Origin: JACKHO01 sp041398745
GTDB lineage: Bacteria; Planctomycetota; Planctomycetia; Planctomycetales; Planctomycetaceae
Assembly (NCBI GenBank): GCA_041398745.1
Contig: JAWKUB010000002.1
Coordinates: 372,001-436,000 of the forward strand
Length of the DNA: 64,000 nucleotides
Reading direction: 5' to 3'
The notes under the pieces are model-generated. The model made no database searches. It was given only the letters and a program-made list of their open reading frames with translations, and was not told the DNA's origin. Made by a program: the position numbers and the translations under genes. Shown piece after piece: positions 57,099 to 64,000 of the stretch (the stretch's first letter is position 1; every line of letters starts with the position of its first letter).

Positions 57099-58364
57099 AT
57101 GATGCAGCGCAGGCAATTTCTTCAATCCAGTCTGGCAGCCGCACTTTCAGCAAGTTGCCTGCAGGCCGCCGAGGGGCGTCGTCCGCGCATTCTGCTGCGG
57201 TCATCGTGGCAGGTGGTGAATATTGGCGACATTGCTCACACTCCCGGCGTACTCGCCCTCATCGAAAAACACATTCCGCAGGCGGAGGTTGTGCTCTGGG
57301 CGTCATCGGACCTCTCTGATGAAGTCATGGAAATGGAGCACCGGCGGTTTCCGAGTTTGAAAATCGTCAAGGGCGGAATTGGCGACAACGGCAAAGCCTC
57401 GAACGCCGACTTGCAGGAGGCCATCGACTGGGCGGACTTCCTGCTGCACGGATCAGGTCCGTCGCTCGTGGCCGCGAAAGATGTCCTGGCGTGGGATAAA
57501 CACATTAGCAAGCCGTTTGGCGTGTATGGCATTACCTATGGTTCATTCTTCGATGCCGACCGCACGGCGCTGCTGAACAAAGCGAAGTTCATTTACTTCC
57601 GCGACTCTGTCTCGCTGGCGTTCGCGAAAGAACAGGGCATTAACTGTCCGGTCATGGAATTCGGTCCGGACGGTGCCTTTGCCTGCGACCTCCGAGCCGA
57701 TGAGAAGGCCGAAGCGTTTTTGAAAGCGAATGACCTCGAAGAAGGCAAGTTTCTCTGCTGCCTGTCGCGGCTGCGTTATACGCCCTACTGGACCATTCCC
57801 GAGAAGAACCGAAAAATCGATCCTGAGCGGCATGCGTACAACGAGAAAATGAAGGAGCATGACCACGCGGCATTGCGGCAGGCCATTATTGCCGTGGTCC
57901 GGGAAACACCCATGAAGGTGCTGCTCTGCCCGGAAGACATGACGCAAATGAAGGTCGGCAAAGAAATGTTCTACGACTGGCTCCCAGATGATGTGAAACA
58001 GCACGTGGTCTGGCGCGAAAAGTTCTGGCTCACCGATGAAGCCCTCAGCACCTACATTCGCAGTGCCGGCCTCTTCGGCAGCGAAATGCACTCACCCATT
58101 ATGGCCCTTGGCAACGGCATCCCGGCTATTGTCTGCCGCTTCAAAGAGCAGACCAGCAAAGGCTTCATGTGGCGTGACATTGGCCTCGATGACTGGCTGT
58201 TCGATTTGGACAACGAAGCCGACCACGAAAAAATCATCCCGGCCGTCCTCGACATGGTCACCAACCGTCCTGCTGCTTTGGAACGCGTCGCCAAAGCCCG
58301 CGCGGTTGTGGAACAAAGGCAGCAGGAAACGATGGCGTTTTTGAGTGAGTGCTTGGGGGTATAA
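57099..58364 (+). CDS. Polysaccharide pyruvyl transferase-like protein with Tat signal
   Basis: A 421-residue protein of the polysaccharide pyruvyl transferase (CsaB/WcaK) superfamily, whose known members add a pyruvyl ketal from phosphoenolpyruvate to a sugar. The body starts 'RILLRSSWQVVNIGD', with 'LHGSGPSLVAAKD' near 124, 'RDSVSLAFAKE' near 170, and 'GSEMHSPIMALGNGIPAIVCRFK' near 328, which matches the conserved H-x-x-I/L nucleotide-like pocket. The N-terminus has RRQFLQSS plus a hydrophobic stretch, which looks like a Tat signal and is odd for an enzyme that needs cytoplasmic PEP. It may therefore be a relative with a different, exported role. ATG 57099 or the next codon may be used. Confidence 0.8.
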   Translation: MMQRRQFLQSSLAAALSASCLQAAEGRRPRILLRSSWQVVNIGDIAHTPGVLALIEKHIPQAEVVLWASSDLSDEVMEMEHRRFPSLKIVKGGIGDNGKASNADLQEAIDWADFLLHGSGPSLVAAKDVLAWDKHISKPFGVYGITYGSFFDADRTALLNKAKFIYFRDSVSLAFAKEQGINCPVMEFGPDGAFACDLRADEKAEAFLKANDLEEGKFLCCLSRLRYTPYWTIPEKNRKIDPERHAYNEKMKEHDHAALRQAIIAVVRETPMKVLLCPEDMTQMKVGKEMFYDWLPDDVKQHVVWREKFWLTDEALSTYIRSAGLFGSEMHSPIMALGNGIPAIVCRFKEQTSKGFMWRDIGLDDWLFDLDNEADHEKIIPAVLDMVTNRPAALERVAKARAVVEQRQQETMAFLSECLGV

Positions 58365-58446
58365 GTCGATTTGCCACTGGACAGTGCTACGTCGTGTCGG
58401 AGAGAATTTGGACGATTCTCTTCCCAAAACCCAGGTGCCCAGGGCG

Positions 58447-60189
58447 ATGACAGCGGTACTCAAACTCTCTGACATTTCACTTCATTGCCGGAACTTCAAA
58501 TGTTTCGGCGATGAATGGCAGGGCTTTGACAAAATCAAGCCCATCAACATTCTCATTGGACGAAACAGTTCGGGGAAGTCGTCGTTACTGGATGTGCTTA
58601 GCCTATTCGTCCACGGACTTCCAGATTTACTAATTCATGGCCACCGAGGTACGAAGCCGGACGCAAGATTTGGATTCAGTGCGTCCGAAGAAATATGTGG
58701 TGACTACATAAAAACGGATCTCGTGACACTTCGCGACGGGAGTTTCTCGGTTAATGTGAGACCGTCCCACATTGTCTCGAACGTTCATCGCTTTGGAGGA
58801 AGCATTCATGTAACGACCATGATCAACGTAGAAACAGGCGACAATGTAGGATCTGAATTGGACGTCTTCCCCGGTGATGCTCGATGGGAACGCATTTATG
58901 AAAGTTGTGTGGGGCCAGCACTCACGAAGGTTCACCATCCGTTGAAGAATACGATTCTAAAGCGCCTTGCTGCGGAAAGGGATGTTGGCGTCGAAGAAGG
59001 AAACGACATTTTAGGGTTCAGACCAAATGGCGGAGGTTTGACAAACACAATTCAACAGTTGATCAACACGGAGGGCCTCGATCGCGATTTGATTGAAGTT
59101 GAACTTCTGAAGGAACTCAACTCCATTTTGAGACCGGATGTGGACTACCGTCGAATTCTTGTTGAGCGCAAGGATAAAAAAAACGACTGGGAGTTGCAGT
59201 TGGAGGAACCTAACAAGGGGCGCATCAGAATATCCCAAATGGGCAGCGGCTTTAAGACAGTGTTACTTGTACTTGCAAACCTGTTGCTCGCTCCGAAAAT
59301 CGGAAGTAAAGGCGAAGAGAAACCGTTATCTGACTACGTGTTTGCCTTCGAAGAACTCGAAAACAATCTCCACCCTTCCGCCCAGAGAAGACTGTTTCGG
59401 TACATTCGAAAATTTGCCGAACAGAATGGATGCACGTTTTTTATTACGACGCATTCCAACGTCGTCATCGACATGTTTGCAGGCGACGACCTCGCGCAAA
59501 TCCTGCATGTGGAACACGACGGCACCAGTTCCACCGTAACGATCGTGGATGACCACATCAGCCAGGGGCGTGTACTTGACGATCTCGACGTTCGTGCGAG
59601 TGACCTGTTGCAGGCGAACAGTATTGTGTGGGTCGAGGGGCCATCAGATCGGATCTATTTCAATGCGTGGATGAAGCTCATTGATGCTGATTTGATTGAA
59701 GGCGTCCACTATCAATGCCTGACATACGCTGGTTCGCTCAACAAGCACTTTTCGTTTGAGCCAGAGTTGGTCGATGAATTGATTGGTGCTTTGAAGGTCA
59801 ATCGAAATGCCATTCTCATCGCCGACAGTGACCGCAGGAATCCTCAAGATAAATTGAAGGTGGAGACTGCCCGACTTGTTGAAGAGGTCAACAAGACTGG
59901 ACTGGCGTGGGTGACAAGAGGGAAGGAAGTAGAAAACTACATCCCGCTCGACGTCATGAAAAAAATCTGCGAGCAAGAGCGACTGTCGGGACCAAACTCA
60001 GAGTTCAGCGATGCAATTGCGTATCTGAGAGGGAAATTGAATCGAAATACAACAAAGAAGGTCGACCTCGCCGAAAAGGTCGTGCCTCACCTTACGCTTG
60101 CAAACGTAAGGTCCACGCTCGATTTGGGAGAACGAATGGATGAAGTCGTTGCAAAGATTCGGAAGTGGAATCACATGGATCGTACGTAG
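58447..60189 (+). CDS. OLD-family ATPase/TOPRIM nuclease
   Basis: A 580-residue protein combining an SMC/ABC-like ATPase and a TOPRIM nuclease. The ATPase has Walker A GRNSSGKSS (38-46), a signature MGSGFKTV, Walker B FAFEELENNLHP (299-310) and FITTHSN. The TOPRIM domain has the catalytic glutamate E397 (VEGPSD) and the DSD pair (D460 and D462). Related proteins are phage-defence nucleases (P2 Old, GajA of Gabija). There is no adjacent UvrD-like helicase, so it is not a two-gene Gabija system. The base composition looks AT-richer than flanking genes, consistent with horizontal arrival. The chosen start, ATG 58447, is preceded by AGGG; the open frame begins at 58345, overlapping the previous gene. 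Confidence 0.85.
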   Translation: MTAVLKLSDISLHCRNFKCFGDEWQGFDKIKPINILIGRNSSGKSSLLDVLSLFVHGLPDLLIHGHRGTKPDARFGFSASEEICGDYIKTDLVTLRDGSFSVNVRPSHIVSNVHRFGGSIHVTTMINVETGDNVGSELDVFPGDARWERIYESCVGPALTKVHHPLKNTILKRLAAERDVGVEEGNDILGFRPNGGGLTNTIQQLINTEGLDRDLIEVELLKELNSILRPDVDYRRILVERKDKKNDWELQLEEPNKGRIRISQMGSGFKTVLLVLANLLLAPKIGSKGEEKPLSDYVFAFEELENNLHPSAQRRLFRYIRKFAEQNGCTFFITTHSNVVIDMFAGDDLAQILHVEHDGTSSTVTIVDDHISQGRVLDDLDVRASDLLQANSIVWVEGPSDRIYFNAWMKLIDADLIEGVHYQCLTYAGSLNKHFSFEPELVDELIGALKVNRNAILIADSDRRNPQDKLKVETARLVEEVNKTGLAWVTRGKEVENYIPLDVMKKICEQERLSGPNSEFSDAIAYLRGKLNRNTTKKVDLAEKVVPHLTLANVRSTLDLGERMDEVVAKIRKWNHMDRT

Positions 60190-60226
60190 CGGCTTCTAGT
60201 TCCTCGTTTCCAAATCTCGATTTGCG

Positions 60227-60251
60227 CGTTCCCAAGCGGAGCTTGGGAACG
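60227..60251. repeat. REP-like palindrome (CGTTCCCAAGC repeat)
   Basis: CGTTCCCAAGC (60227-60237) and GCTTGGGAACG (60241-60251) are perfect 11-base inverted copies with a three-base GGA loop, lying between the OLD gene and the convergent FAD oxidoreductase gene. This looks like the widespread 'CCCAAGC/GCTTGGG' intergenic palindrome. It could also serve as a transcription terminator. I see one copy in this window. Confidence 0.65.
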
Positions 60252-60293
60252 AGGGAAACAAGAAAACTCAAACGGTGCAGCCCAATTGGCCAG

Positions 60294-62606
60294 TTACTTC
60301 AATTCAACAAGTTGCACCGCGTCGGCGTGGGCGTTGCCGCCGCAGTTGGCGGAGCTGATGGTTACCGTGATCACCTCGCCTTGCAGGTAATCGCCGCTGT
60401 CTACGGAAATGAATCCGTGCTCGAGGGGGGCGGGCTTTTGCATGTTGACTTCGACCGTGTTCGACACGCCCGTGACTTTGGTGGTGACCTTCACTTTGGC
60501 ACCGCGGTTTTCGTGGGGCTGGTAGGCAATGCGGACGTCGTATTTGCCGCTCTTGGGGACCTTCAGCTCCCACGTGCAGGTGGCATTACTGTTTTGTCCG
60601 GCGTAAATGTAGCCGAAGCCGACGTAGCCTTTCAGGCCGGTCCCTTCGGTCCAGCCCGGTGATTTCTTGGCGTCGCGGTCATCCAGTACGAGGCCCGGGA
60701 GTTGTTTGGGATCGAGTCCGGTCGGGGCGCCGTTTGGTCCGGCTTCGGGGAGGGCGTCAGCCGGAATAGTGAACTGGGAATTTACATCAGCCCGGTACGC
60801 TTTGCCGGGGAGTTTGAGTAGTTCGTCCATTTCGGGCCAGTAGCGCTCGTAAACGTCGCGCGGGAGGCACTCATGCTTTATACAGACTGAGGCCGCCTTG
60901 CCGACGACTTCACCCATCATGCCGCAGGTCTTCATGACGCGCGTTGTGCCGAGTGCTTCGTGGGTGACGCTAATGCAGCGGCCTGCCATGAAGAGGTTCT
61001 CAACGTTGCGGCTGTAGAAGCAGCGGTAGGGGACCGGGTAGCCGTAGCTGCGGTCGACGCCGGTTCCGTGCTTCGCATAAGAAATGAAGGGGTTGTCCGG
61101 GAACTTGTCGGCGAACTCTTCTTTGGGGTAGTGCAGGTCGATGGACCATGTACTTGGTACGCAGCCGTCGGGGAAATCTTTCTTCGCGATGATGTCTTCT
61201 TCCGTGAGAATGACATCACCCATGAGCCGACGCGATTCACGTGGGCCGCCGATGTAAGCCATCCAGGTGAGGAACGCGGTTTTGTGTTGGTCGGCACCGT
61301 CGCGGTTCTTCATGGCATTAAAGGCACCGTAGACGGCCCGCAGGTTCCAGTCGCGAATGGCTTCGGCGTCGCCCAAGGCGTCTTTATCGAATCCGCTTTC
61401 CCAGAACCACTGTCCGTGATGATCACGCGGGTACGGGAAGTCTTCCATTTTGAGGTCAAGTGCCCAAGGAGTTTCGGGGAAGGAGACCGCGTTGTCACCT
61501 TCGGCCCAGGCCCACATGTTACTCATGCCCATGCGACCTTCGGATTTCATGTCCCAGTCACCGCCAGCGAGATAACCAATGGTGGCGTGCCCCGTGGCAT
61601 CGACGTAGAGCTTGCCGGAGAACTTCTTGTGTTCGCTGGTGCGTGTATCGAACGCGTAAATGGCCGTGATGCTACGAGGCTGGTCCTTGCTGGAAATGTT
61701 GGGTTCTTCGATAGCAGGGTTTTCGCCAAGCACGTCCACCCGGTATGCGTGATGATTCAAGAACAGGTCGATGTTCTTTTCGGCCAAAACAATGGCTTCT
61801 TTCTTTTCGTCTTCGAACTCCTCATAGCGACCCGGCGATTTGGTGGCGTGGTCGGAGAATTCTTCGACGATTTCTCCAATGCGAGGATACTTGCCGCGAC
61901 GGATGTTCCCCATCGCCCAGACGCGGACTTCGCTCGATCCGTTGCCGCCGAGGACGGGCCGGTCCTGGATGAGGGCGACCTTACAACCAGCACGCGATGC
62001 CGAGAGTGCGGCTCCGACGCCTGAGTATCCCCCACCAATGACGACGAGGTCGTAACCGTCTTTGACTGTCGGTTCGGCTTTGAGTCCCAACAAATCGCGA
62101 CGCCAATCCGGGAGAATTTTCCCCGCGTTCGGTGGTGCTTCGCCAGTGGTCGTGAAATAAATGGCATCGCAGCGGCCATCAAACCCTGTGAGGTCATGCA
62201 GGGCGATTTCGACGGACGTGTCCGTAATGGAAACCGTGCCGCCTGCTTGCCAGTTCCACTCGGCTCCGGAAGTGCCGAATGTGGTGTCGAGCGTTTTCCC
62301 GCCGACAACCAACTGAAACTTTCCTGGTGCTCCCGGTGCCTGCCAGCGGGCGACCCAGTCTTTTGTGCGCACGAAGACTTGGTACTCACCCGCCTGCGGA
62401 AACTTGACGGTAGTTTTCGCGTCAGCAACGGGACGGCCTAAGCCATGCGCCAGCAGGTAAGGCGATCCCATGGACCGAATGAACTGCGTGTCCAGCACCC
62501 AGCCGCCGTGGTCTTCGAAGCTTTCCGCTTCAACGAGTAAGTCGGCAGCGGGAGCTGCGATTTGCAGTCCCAACACGAAGACGGCAAGGAGCGCAATACG
62601 TTTCAT
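60294..62606 (-). CDS. Secreted FAD-dependent oxidoreductase with flanking carbohydrate-binding-like domains
   Basis: A 770-residue exported enzyme. A signal peptide (1-21) is followed by a beta-sandwich (~25-150) that looks like a carbohydrate-binding module, an FAD_oxidored-type Rossmann core from about 182 with GGGYSG at 191-196, and 'RPVLGGNGSSEVRVW' just after. The flavin is probably used to oxidise a sugar or related ligand. A C-terminal golvesin/Xly-type sandwich (~635-770) is visible, with 'DSGDYLQGEVITVTISS'. The family is common in planctomycetes and Lentisphaerae. It lies 50 bases after sucD on the same strand. Confidence 0.88.
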   Translation of the reverse strand: MKRIALLAVFVLGLQIAAPAADLLVEAESFEDHGGWVLDTQFIRSMGSPYLLAHGLGRPVADAKTTVKFPQAGEYQVFVRTKDWVARWQAPGAPGKFQLVVGGKTLDTTFGTSGAEWNWQAGGTVSITDTSVEIALHDLTGFDGRCDAIYFTTTGEAPPNAGKILPDWRRDLLGLKAEPTVKDGYDLVVIGGGYSGVGAALSASRAGCKVALIQDRPVLGGNGSSEVRVWAMGNIRRGKYPRIGEIVEEFSDHATKSPGRYEEFEDEKKEAIVLAEKNIDLFLNHHAYRVDVLGENPAIEEPNISSKDQPRSITAIYAFDTRTSEHKKFSGKLYVDATGHATIGYLAGGDWDMKSEGRMGMSNMWAWAEGDNAVSFPETPWALDLKMEDFPYPRDHHGQWFWESGFDKDALGDAEAIRDWNLRAVYGAFNAMKNRDGADQHKTAFLTWMAYIGGPRESRRLMGDVILTEEDIIAKKDFPDGCVPSTWSIDLHYPKEEFADKFPDNPFISYAKHGTGVDRSYGYPVPYRCFYSRNVENLFMAGRCISVTHEALGTTRVMKTCGMMGEVVGKAASVCIKHECLPRDVYERYWPEMDELLKLPGKAYRADVNSQFTIPADALPEAGPNGAPTGLDPKQLPGLVLDDRDAKKSPGWTEGTGLKGYVGFGYIYAGQNSNATCTWELKVPKSGKYDVRIAYQPHENRGAKVKVTTKVTGVSNTVEVNMQKPAPLEHGFISVDSGDYLQGEVITVTISSANCGGNAHADAVQLVELK

Positions 62607-62656
62607 CGTACGACCTCAACGAGTGAGTGCTGATGTTGACTTCGTTTTCCAGGTGC

Positions 62657-63559
62657 CTACTTGGCACCGGCAATGGCTCGCTGAACGGCAGCACCCATGT
62701 CGGCGGGGCTTTCTGCGACTTCGACACCGACGGCGCGGAGTGCGGACATTTTTTCTTCCGCGGTTCCACTTCCACCGGAGATAATGGCACCGGCGTGTCC
62801 CATCCGTTTGCCGGGAGGGGCGGTTTGTCCAGCGATGAAGGCGGCCACTGGCTTGGTGACGTGATCGCGAATGTACTCCGCGGCCTGCACTTCGGCATCA
62901 CCACCGATTTCACCGATCATGAGGATCGATTCGGTGCCGGGGTCGTTCTGGAACATTTCGAGCAGGTCGATGAAGTCGGTGCCGTTGATGGGGTCACCAC
63001 CAATGCCGACAGCGGTCGACTGGCCGAGTCCAATTTGGCCGAGCTGCCAGGCGGCTTCGTAGGTGAGTGTGCCGCTCTTGCTAATGAGCCCCACTGTGCC
63101 TGGCTCGTGAATGTAGCCGGGCATGATTCCGATTTTGGCAACTTCGGGGGTAATGATTCCCGGGCAGTTCGGGCCAATGAGCCGCGTTTCCGGATAGTCC
63201 TGCATGAAACGCTTTACCTTGGCCATGTCCAGGACGGGCACGCCTTCGGTGATGGCAACGATGAGCCGGATACCAGCATCAGCGGCTTCCATAATGGCAT
63301 CAGCACAGAATGGTGGCGGGACGAAAATCAGGGAGCAGTTGGCACCCGTTTTCTCGACTGCTTCGCGAACGGAATCGAATACGGGGAAACCATCGACTTC
63401 TGTGCCGCCTTTCCCTGGTGTCACGCCGCCGACAAAGACCGCTTCGCCGGGGCGGTGCTCCTCGGCGTATTCGCGGCATTTCTGAGAGTGGAACAGTCCC
63501 GACTTTCCAGTAATTCCCTGGGTGATGATTTTGGTGTCGCGATCGACAAGAATGGACAT
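62657..63559 (-). CDS. sucD: Succinate--CoA ligase subunit alpha
   Basis: Alpha subunit of succinyl-CoA synthetase, which makes ATP or GTP from succinyl-CoA in the citric acid cycle. The 300 residues include the CoA-binding N-domain (VTPGKGG, 47-53), [10 protein letters not shown] (129-138), and the phosphorylated histidine H255 in [12 protein letters not shown] 63559 has GGAAGA just upstream, so the 15 extra codons back to 63604 are not used. The beta subunit gene sucC is normally adjacent upstream, but here that position is filled by a Gfo/Idh/MocA gene, so sucC must be elsewhere in the genome. The gene is followed by an FAD oxidoreductase. Confidence 0.96.
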   Translation of the reverse strand: MSILVDRDTKIITQGITGKSGLFHSQKCREYAEEHRPGEAVFVGGVTPGKGGTEVDGFPVFDSVREAVEKTGANCSLIFVPPPFCADAIMEAADAGIRLIVAITEGVPVLDMAKVKRFMQDYPETRLIGPNCPGIITPEVAKIGIMPGYIHEPGTVGLISKSGTLTYEAAWQLGQIGLGQSTAVGIGGDPINGTDFIDLLEMFQNDPGTESILMIGEIGGDAEVQAAEYIRDHVTKPVAAFIAGQTAPPGKRMGHAGAIISGGSGTAEEKMSALRAVGVEVAESPADMGAAVQRAIAGAK

Positions 63560-63727
63560 GAAAGTCTTCCGCTGTACGTATCCGTCAGGTGTGTGAATTA
63601 ACATTCCGGCAAAGTGGCGGCGCAGGCACTTTGCTCATTGCCAGACGTGAGTTTAGGTCGACTGGAATCGGGGCGAAAGGGACAGGGCAGTTGACTTTTG
63701 CGGTTCAGTCGAAACCCACAGATTCGA

Positions 63728-64000
63728 CTACGTCCACTGCGAGGCAATGGATTCCATGACGCGCATGTTCGCCACACCGTCTTCCGCAGGCGATAGGAGC
63801 TTGCCCGCCCGAATTGATGTACAAAAGTGATCCAGCTCGCAGGCAAACTGGTCGGTGTCCGGAAAGGAGATTTCTTCAGTTTCGGCGTCTCGGTCGGCCG
63901 ATTTTGTCCACCGGATGACACATCCGGGTTCGTTCTGAAATGCGCGATCCAGTTCCAGCCTGCCGCCTGTCCCGACAACTTCCAGTCGACAGCGGAACGG
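63728..64000 (-). CDS. Gfo/Idh/MocA family oxidoreductase, C-terminal fragment (5' end outside window)
   Basis: Ninety codons and a stop at 63730-63728 form an open frame up to the window edge. The translation contains 'LEVVGTGGRLELDRAF', 'CVIRWTK', and ends 'AEDGVANMRVMESIASQW', which is the usual C-terminal helix of Gfo/Idh/MocA dehydrogenases (sugar or inositol NAD(P) oxidoreductases). The N-terminal Rossmann domain lies outside. It is upstream of sucD on the same strand, 168 bases away. I infer the family from the C-terminal pattern only. Confidence 0.8.
   Translation of the reverse strand, partial: PFRCRLEVVGTGGRLELDRAFQNEPGCVIRWTKSADRDAETEEISFPDTDQFACELDHFCTSIRAGKLLSPAEDGVANMRVMESIASQWT

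Noticed and set aside
58447..60189. Complete Gabija (GajA-GajB) defence system
   Set aside because: No UvrD-like helicase gene is next to the OLD gene; downstream is a palindrome and a convergent FAD oxidoreductase.
60960..62024. 354-codon plus-strand open frame opposite the FAD oxidoreductase gene
   Set aside because: Antisense to a clear FAD oxidoreductase with intact motifs; it lacks recognisable domains.
62627..63601. 324-codon plus-strand open frame opposite sucD
   Set aside because: It lies entirely antisense to the conserved sucD gene; its protein looks like a Gly/Asp/His-rich antisense translation with no family resemblance.
63598..63978. 126-codon minus-strand open frame
   Set aside because: Another frame of the same strand gives a clear Gfo/Idh/MocA C-terminus ending at 63728, so this one is a shadow.
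1..64000. CRISPR arrays, insertion sequences, prophage or integrases
   Set aside because: I saw no regularly spaced direct repeats, transposase or integrase motifs, or phage structural genes.

Overview
The window looks like chromosomal DNA of a planctomycete (phylum Planctomycetota, probably order Planctomycetales). This rests on the gene families, not on a database search. It carries two complete pairs of planctomycete cytochrome/DUF1549/DUF1553 proteins with DUF1501 proteins, a PVC-type heme-binding protein, a secreted sulfatase, LamG and PQQ-like propeller proteins, a WD40 protein, a very long secretin, a beta-RFAP synthase (tetrahydromethanopterin branch) and the futalosine menaquinone enzyme MqnE. 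I count 47 coding regions, two of them cut by the window edges, plus one tRNA-His. I found no insertion sequence, prophage, CRISPR array or rRNA.

Layout. 0-9.3 kb: 3' end of a heme protein, an unknown secreted protein, LptB (minus strand), a glycosidase-like secreted protein, a membrane glycosyltransferase, a tightly coupled M24 peptidase-BioF-TfoX trio, and a lipoprotein (minus). 9.3-13.9 kb: a 1,276-residue secretin and a GNAT acetyltransferase (minus). 13.9-22 kb (plus): hisB, beta-RFAP synthase, a CelD-type acetyltransferase coupled to a cupin-like oxygenase, a LamG-phosphatase and acs. 22-27.4 kb (minus): murE-murF-mraY followed by a DUF1573 protein. 27.8-34 kb: membrane protein, tRNA-His (minus), M29 aminopeptidase, secreted protein, pyrH and a C15 peptidase. 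34-40.3 kb: WD40 protein (minus), propeller protein with a clear intrinsic terminator, then an SLBB/single-TM protein overlapping an actin-fold ATPase gene. 40.3-47 kb: sulfatase (minus), methyltransferase, truncated globin, DUF971 protein, PQQ-like protein, mqnE (minus) and two small proteins. 47-58.4 kb (plus): two successive cytochrome + DUF1501 modules and a Tat-exported pyruvyltransferase-like protein. 58.4-64 kb: an OLD-type nuclease, a REP-like palindrome, then on the minus strand an FAD oxidoreductase, sucD and the 3' end of a Gfo/Idh/MocA oxidoreductase.

How they work together. murE, murF and mraY are consecutive steps of peptidoglycan precursor synthesis, so this lineage very probably makes meso-DAP peptidoglycan. 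The cytochrome/DUF1501 modules, sulfatase, propellers, LamG-phosphatase, glycosidase-like protein and FAD oxidoreductase are exported proteins of the kind planctomycetes use on polysaccharides. The best candidate for an undescribed system is the overlapping pair at 37441-40337. There a signal-peptide SLBB protein crosses the membrane once, ends in a cytoplasmic tail that holds two copies of a short [T/S]-[L/I]-E-x-x-x-E-R-A-L motif, and is followed by an MreB/PilM-like ATPase. A second, weaker candidate is the lone OLD-family ATPase/TOPRIM protein at 58447-60189, whose base composition looks AT-richer than its neighbours.
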